This document shows positions 1 to 12,369 of a DNA stretch of 64,000 nt, one piece after another. This DNA is from Mermis nigrescens (lineage: Eukaryota; Nematoda; Enoplea; Mermithida; Mermithidae): the NCBI GenBank assembly GCA_036768485.1, contig JAVLUZ010000142.1:5906006-5970005 (forward strand), read 5' to 3'. Below the pieces are notes generated by a model. It ran no database searches. It was not told where the DNA came from and worked only from the letters and a program-made list of their open reading frames with translations. The first letter of the stretch is position 1. Each line of letters starts with the position of its first letter. A program made the translations under genes and the position numbers.

Positions 1-2090
1 TAAGGGCTAGTTTCGGCTTACCAGCAAACTTTTGTACAAACAACACGGAGTTAAATAATGTGGGTTCAGACTTTACACCCTACTGGATGATATAAAAAAG
101 GTTTTTGTCTAGGATTTCTCCGCCAACTTCTCCGGTTATAACTCGGAGCAAGTTTAATAAAATAAAAATAAAGTTCGTTTCAAGTTCTACACGTCGCAGC
201 GAACTGCGTTTAAAAAATGCAAAATTGAGTTACTATGGGAGTGTAAAGTTCGAAATCAAGTGCGTAAAATTTGGCGAAAAAACACGTTTTCATTCCTTTC
301 TTGATTGGTCAATATCTCAAATATTTTGCGGAACAGAAGTTTTCCACATACAAACGTACTACGATTCAAAGGCTACAAATTGGCCCAAACCGAATTTCTT
401 TACACTGGGAAGCTAGGTTCAGATTTTTAAAGTTTACAATGGGGTTTATCGCGGAAAAATACGTTTTTGTCCCTTTTTTGTTTGCCACTATCTTTGTTTA
501 GAAGTCGGGATAAATCAAATAGAATAAAAATAATGTTTTTTCTAAGGGGTACACGTCACAGCAAATTGTGTTAATTTACATCAACATTTAGCTTTCTTCG
601 GGAGGTATAAAGTAAAACGTCGTGTGTGTTAAACGTGATTCCGTATTGTTTTTTCTGCCGTCTTCTCCGGTTATGATCCAGGACATAATCAGAAGTCTAA
701 AAATGTACCGGGAATCAAACGTTATACGTAAGTTTAGCGCGTGTTGTGTAAAGTGGTGTACATCTCATGTTTATTCGTGTCAGACCGTGGTGGAGAGTTA
801 ATTTTTTCGTAAATATTGATTATAATATCAGAGTAATATGGGAATAACAAATTCGACTGAAACGTTCTTTACACTCGGTGGTTGCGCAAAGTTTACACTG
901 AAAATTAACTACAGTTCCAGATCGTTGCGGAAACTTAATTTTTTTCAATAACGTTTCATGTGACGTGTGAATTACGAATACTAGTGTTACTTTTCTCTAT
1001 ATCCAAAAGTTGTGTAAAGTTTGCACAATTCATTTATTGTTATGTGTAAAGTTCACACTACAAATTTATTTTACTTCCAGAGCGTTGCAAAAGCTTAATT
1101 TTTATCAATATGTTCTACGTAACGTCAAGATTACGAATCTGAGTGTAAGTCTTCTGTACACCCAGTAGTTGGCTTTATGTTTACGCTGGAAACATTTGCT
1201 CTGTTTAAATAAGGTAGGTTGTGTTGTTTAAAAAAGACAATGCTGACATTCGGAACAATATTGTTTTCCGCGTTCTTTGACTGCTGACGTGGCATGTTAC
1301 CATTTGTGTTTACTAACTGATTTACTGAAATCATGCTAGTTAAAAGTAGAGTACTAGTAAAGAAAAATGCTCCGATGGAACAAAAAGGACGAAATAACTT
1401 GGAATTGCGTATCATTAAGGACATAAAAGGAGGGGACTAGGGAAAAGTTACCTATGCATGCCTGTGATAGTTGTAAGAATCTACTAAAAATTAGACTTCC
1501 ACTAAAAATGCCAAAAATCGAAGTATATTCTGCGGCTTCTGAAAAAGCGTGTCTCAACAAAACATTCTTCACTGGCTCAGAAAAAAGATTATGAGGTTTT
1601 AATAAGCGATTTAGTTTTTTAGCAATACCAATTTTTTCTTTTGATATATAATCAATCAATACCAATTTTTTCTTTTGATATATAATCAATATTTACTTAA
1701 TCGTCAATAGCTATATAAATAAATTGTGACAAGCACGCTATCTTGTTAACTGCAAGCAGCCCTATATCAGTGCATGCCAGGCTAGCGGAAGAATGCACCT
1801 TATGCCGTTTTTGATTAGTGATCGTTTCTTTTCTATGAATAAGCAGTTCATCTTATTTATTTTTACGTCACAGGTGCAACTCCTTTCTGCAGGCTGCAGA
1901 ATATACTTAGATTTTTTTGCGTTTTTCAGCGTAAATCTAATTTTTCGTAGATTCTTACAATTCTCACAGGAATGCATAGGTATCTTTTCCCTAGTCCCCT
2001 CCTTTTATGCCCTTAATGATGCGCAATTTCAAGTGTGTTCGTCCTTTTTGTTCCACCGGAGCAATTGTTTTTGCTAGTTTGTAATATACA
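1..2090. repeat. Large interspersed element, copy 1 (cut by window edge)
   Basis: This stretch is a diverged copy of the element at about 25865-28835: its first bases match from about 26955 onward, and the two stay alignable to the end. It is rich in a near-palindromic motif of the type GTGTAAAGTTTACAC at irregular intervals. It ends in a long hairpin whose arms lie at about 1352-1540 and 1890-2077. Open frames here have no recognisable domain. The class of element is not clear. Confidence 0.7.
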
Positions 2091-2149
2091 TGAATGAATC
2101 CATCGAATAAAGTTATGATATTATAATGTCACCATAATTAAAGCTTACC

Positions 2150-2530
2150 CACCAGACGTGATCTTGGAAAAGCTTAATAAGGGAGGGGGCATTCCCCATT
2201 TTTCACCAGCTTCCCAGAAATTCCCCGAAAATTCGCGATTTTCCGAAAAATTCATAGAAAGAGTGCTGTTCTAAGCTCTTTTATCTATTTGTTTGCTCAA
2301 AAGCTTCAAACTTTCGGTGCTTCGCGCTATATACTCATTTTTACTCCATTTTGTACAATGCTCGAATTTTTTCTGACATTGTTTCGAGATTTTTTCATGT
2401 TTTAACACTCTAGAAAAATAGAACATCTTCAGAATCACTTAAAAATGATGTTTTTGACTTGTATCCATCCACCGTTTTTAATTACAAAAAAGGCACGTCA
2501 AACTTTCACATTCACCCAACTTCCACTGCT
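2150..2530. repeat. Repeat family A, degenerate copy
   Basis: This resembles 3985-4400, 5372-5930, 9850-10180 and 10937-11525. Shared parts are the GTGCTTCGCGCTATATA-type hairpin, a T-rich block, a run resembling TCTAGAAAGA and a tract ending AAAAAGGCACTTTT. No coding potential is seen. Confidence 0.6.
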
Positions 2531-3589
2531 GTGGATGTCTGAAGCTTTCTATAGCTCTTCTTACTATCTGAAAAGTTAAGATGACGCAAAAACGCAAAAC
2601 CGATTCAATTTACCCATGCAATTTATATTATTCCCCAAATAAATTTATTTCAATTTTGTTGTGTTTATATTCGTTTTGTGCATATTTGCTAAAAATCCCT
2701 TCCTGTTGGAAATTTTGAAGGACTTTTACCTAACAATTTTATGTAATGATGATTGTGTCATTTTCAAACAAGCAATATATATTCGACTCTAGGCTTGACT
2801 GACAATTTTCATATTTGGTTGACGCAATGTTTTATGATAGATTGATCTTTAATTTCGAAATGACAGAGTCGGATATCTGGCAAATGTTGAATAAATCATC
2901 AATAACAAACTATTAATCATCAACATTCCAGAAACGGAAACGCAGTCTGGATCACGGGAATACTGTCGAAATCATTTTTACGTAAAAAACAAAATTTTGA
3001 GAAAACAAGAAAGAATAAATACCAGATATGTATGTACATAGTACATGGCAAGGCAATTCTAGCAGGAGTCAACCCTGAAAAATTTCCGAAAAATGGGTTT
3101 TTAAATTTAAAAATGAAGTACAATTACAATAGCGTTTTCCGTCAATTGTAAAAGACGCTCCGACGATTTCATTCTGGGTGTATTTTGAATACAAAGTTCT
3201 AAATTTCTGAACCGTCCTCATAATAAATAGATTAAAAAATGATAAATAGATTAACAAAAATGTTAACCTACACTTTCTGATCAAGTTCGAGTACTTTGGA
3301 GAAAATTATCGATTTTCATCCATTTCTAGTCTTCCTTCCGTCTCATTTACCCGAAAATTTCCCATTTTCCGTTCGAGGATCTTAATTCCCGAAACCTCCA
3401 CATTTATGTTTGGTTCAAATCCCGACCCTCCTGCAATAACGCATACGATAAATGACCTTAATTTTCATAGATAAAATCAATACAATTAAATTAAAGGAAT
3501 AGAGCCAGAAGAAAAAGAACTTACTGACTCAAAATTAATTCAATGTTCACTCAATCCACTCGAAGTAAATAAAGCAGTTGTGCAAGCCT
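2531..3589. other. AT-rich spacer with repeat scraps, no gene seen
   Basis: This lies downstream of gene A. Bases around 3290-3440 resemble the T-rich, CCCATTTTCC-containing interior of the MITE families. I find no plausible exon and no convincing poly(A) signal. Confidence 0.5.
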
Positions 3590-6500
3590 TTAAATCATAA
3601 AAACTTTTACTTCGTAGCAAGTCATATCACGGCAATCGCCGAATCCGGATGGACAATTATTCGGAAATACGCATGATACGCCTTTCGCATGTCGTTTTTT
3701 AGCACCGTCTTTACACTGCATTTCGGAGCAAGTTTGATTACTGTCGCATTCGTAGTCAAAACGACACGCTTTGGGCAAATTATTAGGAACGTTTTTGTAC
3801 GTGCATAAGTTATTTACGCAACTGGCTTCCTTGTTTGTGCAATCGGAATCAGTGTTGCAAGGTTGTCGAGAGCCCGTACCTAAAATTCACAAGCACACAT
3901 TAGATCATAGTAGACAAATCACCAAACGAGCAAGTAGGGCTTTTCGGGTAATCTCTAGCAAACGTGTTTCTGGAAGATTGTAAAAAGGGGTGTCACACTG
4001 TCAACTCCCTACCAAAACGGCCGCTGCCCCTCTCCCCCCACAAATTTGATACTGACCCCAGAATTGATCATTTTTCGAAAAAAGTCGTAGAAAGTGTGCT
4101 GTCTTAAACCTTTTTAGCTATATTTTCAATCAAAATTGTCCAATTTCTGTCGCTTCGCGCTATATACCGTGTTTTGACTATATTTTATTCAATTAACTCA
4201 ATTTTTTTTAAACTTTTCTAAATTTTTTTAAAAAAGTTTTTCATCTTCTATCAAGAACAAACGCTGTCTGAAACGTTGAAAAACAGTGTTTTGGACATAT
4301 ACCCATAATTTTTACGTTCGCAACAAAAAATGCACTTTTTCAAAAGATTTTCGGGACAAACCCGCGGAATTCCCATGGTGTGTATGTATTGGCTCTAGAC
4401 ACTCAGAAAAAATACAGAAAACCGAGGCCAAAAGATGAAATTAAAGCTTTTATGCAAAGGTTTTCGAAATTGATCAGGAATCGAGGATTAAGGTAGTTTT
4501 TGTTATTGCAGCATATAAACAAATCGTTCAGGCCATTTTCAGTCCGTTGGTTTTCCCTCTTTTCCCGCCTACTATAATGTTTTAACAAATTATACCTATT
4601 ATTATTATTATCTAGCAGAGCGCACTGAAATCGATCTTTCCAATCCTAGACTACGCTAATTTGGTCTTGCCACCCAGAACGTTGGCTTGATTTCATTTAA
4701 TTTATTGAATAATTTTATAATTAATAAATTTAATTTAATTAGCAGTCAGCAGTAGTATATTTGCAGACACCTGCGCATAACCGATAAGGGAATTTCCGAT
4801 TTGTCATTTAAAGCAGCCGTGCCCATGTTCGAAACTTAGGGAATCCACTCTTGCTATGGAGAACTGTTTTTTCATCCTTTCTTATCCTTTTTTCTTGCAT
4901 AGCGAACGTAAGTGAAGATCAAGAATTTGCAAGTTTGATTATCTCATTTCTCAACAAAAAAGAGACTCACCTGATTCTGGCGCCTATATTAATTCCTCAT
5001 CGTCAATATTTACTCGTTGAAAAAATTAAAACGAAAAACGCGGAAATTTAAAATTAAATTAGACACGTCGAGAGATCTGTGAATTGTAATTATCTTCCAT
5101 TTTTCATTTTGAGCGCTTAAGATTATAATGCATCGATAAAGCTGAATTATTCTCTTATTACTGATGAAGCCAGAGTGGGATTACCGCTAGCGGTGCGCCT
5201 TGAATTATTTTGAAATTTTTTAAAAGAAAAATATCAGGAGAACAACAGAAAAGTTGAGAAAGAAAACAGTGAAAAATATGATATTTTTACTGAATACACA
5301 AATTGTTAGGATCATCAGATTTAGATTTCTCTTTGCTGAATTCTTCGTTAGGATCGGACGGACATGAGCATACGTGTTCATGGGAGAGGGGTTTTGAACC
5401 CCTCAAAATGGCTGCTGGCCCCCAGAATCAGGCACGTAGCTGGCCGTCCTATTTTGGGGGACTTACACCAATTTTGGGGGGACTAAGCCCAAAAAGGCCA
5501 AAAATAGCACAAAATAACGTTTAACGAGTCCTATTTTTCCGATTTGTCTGAATTTTAGGTGGGGTCCGCCCTTCATTCCCCTCAGAGATACGTGCCTGCC
5601 CAGAATTACCGATTTTCCGAGAAAAATCGCACATTTTTGCTTTTTATGTATTTTTAACTAAATTTTGGCTCGAAAGTGAAAAAATTTTAGACGCTTCGCT
5701 CCATATAATCATTTTTTAACTATATTTGTTCATCTATCTTAATTTTTCCAATTTTTCACGAAATTATTCATGTTTTCATGTTCTAGAAAGACGAGCAAGG
5801 TCTGAAACGTCGGAAAACAGTATTTTTGACGTTTATCCCTGGTTTTTGGGCCCAAAAAGGCACTTTTTAAAAATTTTCCGACCCTAACCCCCTCCCAGAA
5901 TTCCCATGCTGTATATGCATGGACATACGTCTGGAACTTATCTTACCATCCGAACAACGACAAATCGGACATTTGTCGCTAAACATGACTACGTCATCGC
6001 AATCATCTTCGCAGGCGACTGCCGGACATCTGCCACCTGACGTGACCAAAAAAATTATTGCACTTAGTAAATTTTTGAAATTTAAGTTTAAAGAACCATA
6101 TTATTTTTATTTTGATTTTTAAGCATAGATTCTGTATATAATTAATAAATTTGAATAATAATTAAATTCGGCGTGCGAGAACTTGTGCCACTATTTTTAT
6201 TTATATCGTACTTTCAGTACTTTTTTGGCGTTAAAATATGGACTTCGCATCTTGTAAAAATGAAATTTAAATTGACGTGTAAGGCTGCAGTCAGCAATTT
6301 TCGAAAGATTTATGATTTTATTTTCCATCAAACGCATAAAAGGTAGCACTGGCATTTTCCCTGCACAAGCAAATCCAGAAGAACACTGCACGCTTTCACT
6401 TAATGGAAAGAGTTGGCGAGCTGAATAATGTGTATATTTTTTAACGATTTTCTGCAACACTAATTTTGAAGAAAGTTCAACGATATTTTAACAATGTTTT

Positions 6501-9500
6501 TCTTGTCTCTGCAAAAATTAAGATTTAATGTCAAGTAATTTTAGCTTACTGTGCGATACTTAAGAATTCATATATGTATGATCAGGGCGTAACCAGCTGG
6601 GGGGCGGGGAGGGCCCGAAATGGAAAAAAATATTTCCATTTTTCACAAGGGTCCCCCAGAGGAAAAGATTAAAAATTCTCCAAGTCAACTAAAAGGACAG
6701 CCAAAATGCGTTTTTAGCATACTTTTTAGCCTCTAAACTCAAACTTTTCCGGCGCTTCGCGCCGGATTTATTATTTTCTATCTTTTTTCTTACCTTAGAA
6801 GCCCAGACTTGACTTAAAAATAGCGAATATGTCAAAAATTTTGGGCGCTTCGCGCCGATTTATTATTTTCTGCATTACTCTTCTTTGCAAAACCGCAAAA
6901 TTAAATACAAAGAAAAGAATTTCGAAATGTTTTGGAGTCAGGCTTTAACTTGATATTGAGAAAATAGTCATACCGATAGATTGAAAGATAGATTTTTGAT
7001 ATCCAACTTTGAAATTTTCGCGTATCTCCGAATGGTTCCCGACATATAAGACTTCAAAAATTTTGGGCCCCTCTCCGAAATAAAATCCTGGTTACGCCCT
7101 TAGTGTATGATCATTCTAAAATCTCAAATTAAGATGTATTTGAAGTAAAATAGGATATTTTTTAATAATTTTCACCAATTCTTTGATTTTTCCAGCAGCC
7201 CGTTCTAAATAACGTTCATAGATAATAGCATAATAGCCGGAAATTTCTTAAGAAAAGTTTTCACGTAAAAGTCTAATTTTTGCAATTTTATAAGATGTTT
7301 CGTTCTGACCATGGCTATTTTTTCGCCATATCACTCCATAGAACCCCCGAAATTCGGTCCGCCCATGTTCGCTTGATCCGCAAAAAAGGTCAATATCTTT
7401 AATTCATTACGTATTTTTAGGGCTTTTGCTTGTTTTTGAAAAAAGTTGGCGAACCATCTACCCATACTAAAATTTTGGGCACTTAATGCGTGAGCGGAAA
7501 GGAGGGTTGAGGAGACCCTCGAGAAAGAGCCCCAAGAATCCGGTAGACCTGAATTTCGATAGACCACTATATTTCCATTTCTGACATGCTATTTTGTAAT
7601 TTTTCCGCTTTTACACCAAGCGGACCCCCAGAATTTAATTGCTGTTTTTGTATGGTCACTATACGCTGGTAGATTACATGCTATCGTATTCAAACGGAGC
7701 TCGAACTTGGCCGACCCTAAACCAAATTGGATATATCCCATCATTCTACTTTTCTTACATTTTCATTCATCACCATTTTTTCAGGCCAATGGATAGAACT
7801 TGATGAAAAACGTCGAAAAGTGGTGCCTTTGCTCATATCACAAATTTTAGGCCCTTTACACCTTTGACAATATATGCGGACCCCGGAATTTCTCGCTCCC
7901 GTGTTTATGGTCGTATCACAAAAATTTCGAAACGGGTTTTAGTGCAAAAAAGCGTAAAAGGATTTCACTTTGACATTTAGATAGTTAAATTGCCTGAAAG
8001 GCGCTTCTTCCTTACCGTAGGTGTTAATTTGCGAATAACCACGGGAATAGCATTCGCCATCAATGCAAGTCCTGCATTTTCCATCAATACACGAAGTTGA
8101 AACCGACGACCCGCTGCTGACCACGATCGACTTTTGTTCACTTTTTACTGTTATGCTTGCGACTAAAGAATTATATCATAAAAATTGCATATTTTTGCGA
8201 AAAGGATTAGCTCATTTGAGAAGTAGTGCATATTTTTCCTCATATCCCAGCACGCACATGAGCACTTATGCATGTATGACAAGCACACATGGGCTTGGGG
8301 GTCTGAGGGGTCTGGACGAAAGATGGGCAGCACAAAATTCTGGGGTTGCGATGGGGCCAAAGTGCCAAAAATTGCACCAAAAATTCTATTTTGGTGGTCT
8401 GCCGATTTTTGGGGGTCTTCTAAGGTGTCCAGACCCCCTCCCACAGACCTCGAAGACCCATGCGTAGTCTGGACCCCAGCCCCCCTCCCGAGAATCTGGC
8501 GGGCCCCCAAAAATCGATTTACCTCAGAATTGAATTTTTGGTGCTATTTTTGGCGATTTTGCCTCATCGGACCCCTCAGAATTCGGCTGCTGTCCATCTA
8601 TGGTGACAGTGTTTTGTCCAAGTTCTAAAGTAATTAAAAGTCGTCAAAAAGGCCAAAAGTGATGCTATGAACATATTCGTAGTACGTCATTTTCAATCTT
8701 ACTTTTAATCTCGTCTATTTTTCAAATTCAAAAATCTACGGAAGAGCGAAAAGATTTTTCAAAGCATGCGAAGCTCTAGGAGATCGAGCCAATTTTGATG
8801 AGTGTGGCAGGTTCCTGAGATCCACCAACTCCTTTATTCAGTGCCCCACATATATACGTAGCGCACATTTTTTGAGAATTAGTGTAACTTCCTCAGATGA
8901 AAAGATACAGTAAATAAATAGCATAAAAATGGACATAATCATTACACTAAAATTTCAAATCAATTTCAAAGTTTCTTTTATTTTTCGATTTTGTGCTTCC
9001 GGCTTGCACAAGCCTTTGCATGGTAAGGTGATCTCATTCAAGATGAACCTAATGCATAGTCAAAATTTTGAAATCGACTCGCTCTCTAATTATTACAAGT
9101 TGAGGAAAAAATAAGTTAGTTTAGATCTTTTAAGCGGGCTTATCTTTGAAAATTTCATAAATTTCTTTTCTTAAAATCGGACTTCGATTTTTTAAAAATC
9201 CAACTTAGGTCCTAAGTAGACATTGGACATCGTAAGATAATTTAAGATGAAAGTTGAAGGGATTCACCAATTCACAGAAAATGACCCATCTTTTAGTGGT
9301 CACATCTTAATTAATTTTTACACTACGATGAGTTCAAGTAATCAGAATTAGTTCAAGAAAGAAAGTGAAGGGCTGCAGTTGACCATGAAAAGGTATCAAG
9401 CTGCGTTCGAATACGCATTGATTATTTACCCTACGTTTGTGATAGCTTTGTTCAGTCCATGCTTTATGTTTACCGCACTGAGCAGATTTTTTAGAATGAT

Positions 9501-10282
9501 GTTGAAAACAATTTTCAATTTTCTCTGAAATGATGCAACTTTTTAGGAAAAATTTATGGACCATTGGCAGTTTAATAAGTTTTTAGAAAGCGACAATATC
9601 AGCCTTTCTCCATCTACGAGTATCACGTTAAAGTAATGAAATTTTGATAATTTCCGCACATGCCCTTGAAGCGAGTGCAAAACTTCTGGTGCTTCGCGTC
9701 ATACTATTCAGTTCCTTCTGCTTTTTAATTTCCATGAGGATAAAACTAATTTTCATCAGGATAAAACACCGTGCTTTTTTCAAAATGCAAACTCAGTATG
9801 AGAATTTATGGCGCGGTAAATTGTTGGGACAATTTCTCCACAGATGGATAACCTGACGGTTTTAATCACGAATAGTATTCTCTTCTTTAAAAAATTTTAA
9901 TCCTCTTAGAATTCGCGATTATCAAAAAAATTCGCACTCATCTATTCGCTCGAAATTGTCAAATTTTCGGCGCTCCACGCCATGTAATTATTTTTTGACA
10001 ATATTTTGCTGACTTTAGCCGAATTTCGCTGATATTTTTTCTAAATTTTTCATGTTACGCTTGAAAGAAAGATGAAGCACCGTCAGATATGCCGAAAATT
10101 ATGTTTGGGATGCGCATCCCCGTGTTTAAGCCCAATGAAGGCACTTCAGAATTTCGCCCTTCCAGAATTTCCAAGCTAAGCCCGTATGATTCGTACCTTT
10201 TGGCTTACGCCTGTTACAAAATCTGAGAGAAAAAACGAACAAAACGCTTACGCAGAAGCAATAGATTCAAATAACGTTCCAT
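3590..10282 (-). CDS. Gene A: secreted multi-module cysteine-rich protein, 5 exons
   Basis: Proposed exons on the minus strand are 10282-10252, 9524-9474, 8162-8016, 6036-5947 and 3879-3590, giving 202 residues. All four introns are GT-AG and phase 1. Exon 1 encodes a short hydrophobic start (MERYLNLLLL). Exon 3 carries CIDGKCRTCIDGEC, like an EB module. Exon 4 is one symmetric cassette ending CPICRC, with spacing close to antistasin-type inhibitor repeats. Exon 5 has three tandem cysteine repeats of the form C-x5-C-x6-C-x4-C (for example CNTDSDC and CRFDYEC), a basic stretch AKKRHAK and the stop. An extracellular, disulphide-bonded protein is likely; the target is unknown. Inhibitor function is only suggested by spacing. 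The short signal sequence is the weakest point, and an exon may be missing between exons 1 and 2. Confidence 0.62.
3985..4400. repeat. Repeat family A copy in the last intron of gene A
   Basis: It has the family A order: a CCCC-rich left part, TCGCTTCGCGCTATATA, a T-rich middle, a GTTTTTGACATATACCC-type run, a GCACTTTTT tract and CCCATGGTGTGTATG at the right end. The remaining intron, 4401-5286, holds AT-rich sequence with no gene I can support. Confidence 0.65.
5287..5370 (-). CDS. Candidate terminal exon abutting a repeat insertion
   Basis: On the minus strand the frame reads CSCPSDPNEEF and ends NLCIQ before TAA. Three cysteines and an acidic/lysine-rich linker resemble other terminal exons in this cluster. 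Its upstream edge meets a family A repeat (5372-5930), and ACGTATG appears on both sides of that repeat, as a target-site duplication would. No AG acceptor lies at the boundary. The nearest workable one is inside the repeat and also gives phase 1. It could be an alternative end for gene A, an exonised repeat edge, or an exon destroyed by the insertion. Confidence 0.35.
   Translation of the reverse strand, partial: CSCPSDPNEEFSKEKSKSDDPNNLCIQ
5372..5930. repeat. Repeat family A copy flanked by ACGTATG
   Basis: This is a full-length-looking copy between the candidate exon at 5287-5370 and the antistasin-like exon of gene A. It starts near ACGTGTTCATGGG and ends near ATGGACATACGT, an imperfect inverted pair. 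It contains GACGCTTCGCTCC at about 5690. Confidence 0.6.
6328..6420 (-). pseudogene. Frameshifted EB-like pseudo-exon
   Basis: After an acceptor (ATTATTCAG on the minus strand) a phase-1 frame reads VQCSSGFACAGK, an EB-like cysteine pattern, then loses it. Removing one A from the AAAA run would continue it as KCQC and reach a stop at 6328. So it looks like an exon inactivated by one inserted base. It lies in the intron between gene A exons 3 and 4. A sequencing error in the homopolymer could give the same picture. Confidence 0.45.
6584..7103. mobile_element. 520-bp TIR element with 9-bp flanking duplication
   Basis: It begins AGGGCGTAACCAG and ends CTGGTTACGCCCTTAG, an inverted pair. TGTATGATC occurs immediately outside both ends (6575-6583 and 7104-7112), consistent with a target-site duplication. 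The interior carries two GGCGCTTCGCGCC-type hairpins (about 6751 and 6843). There is no transposase, so it is a non-autonomous element. Confidence 0.75.
7113..7935. repeat. MITE fragments inside gene A intron
   Basis: Two or more fragments share phrases with MITE families elsewhere, such as CCAATGGATAGAACTTGATG and GACCCCCAGAATTT. They form the intron downstream of gene A exon 3. No exon is seen. Confidence 0.5.
8210..8620. repeat. MITE-like repeat with GGGGTCTG-rich arms
   Basis: The left part (CATGTATGACAAGCACACATG) and right part (CAGAATTCGGCTGCTGTCC) match the terminal phrases of the MITE families. The middle has ATTGCACCAAAAATTC-type inverted segments. Open frames on both strands are repeat shadows. 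Confidence 0.5.
9850..10180. repeat. Repeat family A, degenerate copy in gene A intron 1
   Basis: It retains TCGGCGCTCCACGCCATGTA, the T-rich block, the AGAAAGATGAAGC-type run and AAGGCACTTCAG. It sits between gene A exons 1 and 2 and has no coding potential. Confidence 0.5.
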
Positions 10283-10354
10283 ATCGATCGTCTACAAAAT
10301 AAGTCTTCCGATGTAGTACGCTGCGTTAACTGACGTAACATTAATTATTCCGTA

Positions 10355-10360
10355 CTTATA
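10355..10360 (-). promoter_or_regulatory. Possible TATA box of gene A
   Basis: On the minus strand the context is GAGTATAAGTACGG, about 75 bases upstream of the proposed ATG at 10282. Distance and sequence suit a core promoter, but the motif is short and could be chance. Confidence 0.35.
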
Positions 10361-10832
10361 CTCAAAATTGCGAAGGCGGTCCAAAACCGGATTTTTTGAT
10401 TGGCGAATGGCAATGCCATTCTTCGGATCGAGAAATTTTTTTGAGTTGGCGTATGGCTACATTGCTTATGTCGACGCGTGAGAAGATGATGTGAGGCTCT
10501 TAATGAAGTTCAGGTAATTAATAACGTCATGTTTTGTCGCATATAAGGGCTAATTACTTTCAGTAGCAACCAACGCCTATGAATCAAATTGCAAATTGCT
10601 AGAATGCATCTAACTGGCAAAAATATTGATTTTGAGATGAGAATTTTAATTAGTTTTATTTAATTTAAAAAAGATTTAATGTAGAGATGAATTTGATTTT
10701 ACGAGTATTAGTATCAAAACTACTTAACATTACTCGTATCCCTGAACTTATTCGAAACAGTCTTCAGTAATCGCCTTTAAAGATTTTTACCAGAAACTTG
10801 TGAGACTGTAATTTGATATATTATTGCACTCT

Positions 10833-10918
10833 TTAACGTTTACGTTGATAAGATCGATCACGCTCAAAAAAGTTCTTCAGCTGATCCTCGCCAGACTGAC
10901 ATGACGTCCATCTACATA
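10833..10918 (-). CDS. Gene B: terminal exon of a cysteine-rich protein
   Basis: A phase-1 exon follows the acceptor ATTGCGCAG on the minus strand. It encodes 27 residues beginning CRWTSCQSGEDQLK and ending SYQRKR before TAA. Two cysteines and a very basic end resemble its neighbours. Gene B lies about 550 bases upstream of gene A in the same direction. A family A repeat begins about 20 bases beyond the acceptor, so the upstream intron is repeat-filled and I could not find its other exons. The decayed exon at 16907-17090 has the right strand but is not clearly part of it. Confidence 0.45.
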
Positions 10919-10936
10919 CTGCGCAATGCACCTGTG

Positions 10937-11525
10937 GTCTACACCATACGTGTTCTTGGGGGAAGGGCGGTTGGGGTTTCAACCCCCAGAATGGCAACTG
11001 TTCCCAGCCCCGCAAAATGGCCGCGACCTGCTTCCCCCAGAATTGTCAATTTTTCGTAAAAATTGTAAAAGTCTGCATTTTGAAGCTTTTTTTGCCTCAT
11101 TTTTGGCTCAAAACTCCAAGTTTTCGACGCTTCGCGCCATATACACATTTTTTGACTAAATTGTGTTCAATTCACTCGATTTCTTACAATTTTTTTCTGA
11201 AATTTCTGACGATTTTATATTCTAGAAAGAACGAGCATTATATACAGCAGTAAGAAACGGTGTTTTTGACGTGTACCCATTGTTTTCTAGCCCAAGAAGG
11301 CACTTTTTAAAATTCTTTTGGCCTGACCACAATTCTGGGGGTATGCACCCCCGAGAAACCAGAATACCCCCAGAAACCAAATACCCCCCAGAATTCAATT
11401 TATAAAATTTTTTGCTCGTTTTTTTCGCAATTTTTCGATGCCAATGGATAGTGCTTGATGAGAAACGCCCACGTGTAGGCCTGACTCCCCAGAAATCTCA
11501 TGCTGTACATATACAATATGGTCTA
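10937..11525. repeat. Repeat family A copy with nested MITE-1 fragment
   Basis: It starts with ACCATACGTGTTCTTGGG, has TCGACGCTTCGCGCCATATA at about 11124 and ends around CATGCTGTACATATAC. The part at 11330-11480 (CCCCAGAATTCAATTT, then GCCAATGGATAGTGCTTGATG) belongs to MITE family 1. Confidence 0.6.
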
Positions 11526-12369
11526 GAACTTCCATGCAGACAAAAACGCGACATTTCTGAGAATAGGCGATTTAAAGACCAAAAAATAGACAAAAATAAG
11601 GTGTCTCTGCAAAAGTGCTCTGAATTAATCAGAAATTGTGATAGATTTAACGTAGTCCATGTGCTATCTTAACATAAATACGAACTTTTAGGTTTTACAA
11701 AATTATGACCAATGGATTAATATGCTCAGAAACTGAAAACAGTAATTAGCTTCGTATTCCAGCTTAGCATATCTGGATTTTATGATTTCGCTCCTTGAGA
11801 TTGAAAGTCTCCGATGTCTCTAAACTTTGAAAGTCTTTATGATTTCTATTCCAGCAGAACAAATTCGTCCGTGAAATGCAAGTTAGTTTTCAGGATATTA
11901 TAGGTACCACCTATATAATAATTTAAAGTATAATCCAGCTGACCCTATCAGACTGGTCTTGCTGAGTACCTATGCTTTAAATCATTTATTTTCTGCACTC
12001 GTATATTAAACGCAGAGCTAAAGCTCAATTAGCTTTTTATCAGTGTAGCATTAAATTGCAAATTTTTCAAAGCAGGCAATCGCAACGGCAATTTTCGATT
12101 AGCGCATGTATGTATGCACATATGAATGCAAAAGGCAATGACGTTTTTTTAAATCCACTTGTAGCATAACATCGAAGAGAAATGAATTAGCAGTGACATA
12201 TCTAACGAGTGCTGGCCAGAAAAGTTCTCTAAGCATGTCATTAATGTTACATGTCAAAATTACCATTTCTTGAACTACAGTATCGTCAATGATTACTATT
12301 TAAATATCAGCAATTCAGGCCTGATCAAACGATTTTATTGACTATATATGTACAATCGAAAGGGTTGGC
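11526..12369. other. AT-rich spacer, no gene seen
   Basis: No repeated family, conserved frame or splice-bounded cysteine exon was recognised on either strand. Confidence 0.4.

Noticed and set aside
4856..4909. ATG exon-like frame (MENCFFILSYPFFL) with a GTAAGTG donor
   Set aside because: No compatible downstream plus-strand exon could be found; it lies within the last intron of gene A.
8906..8938. Alternative minus-strand first exon for gene A (MIMSIFMLFIY with a T|GTATCT donor)
   Set aside because: The donor is weaker than that of the 10282 exon, and choosing it would leave out the well-formed phase-1 exon 9524-9474.
8929..10606. Possible plus-strand two-exon gene: 8929-9032 (strong GTAAGG donor) to a short exon at 10568-10606 (SNCKLLECI)
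   Set aside because: It would overlap gene A exons 1 and 2 on the other strand, has a poor signal sequence, and a 13-residue last exon is within chance.
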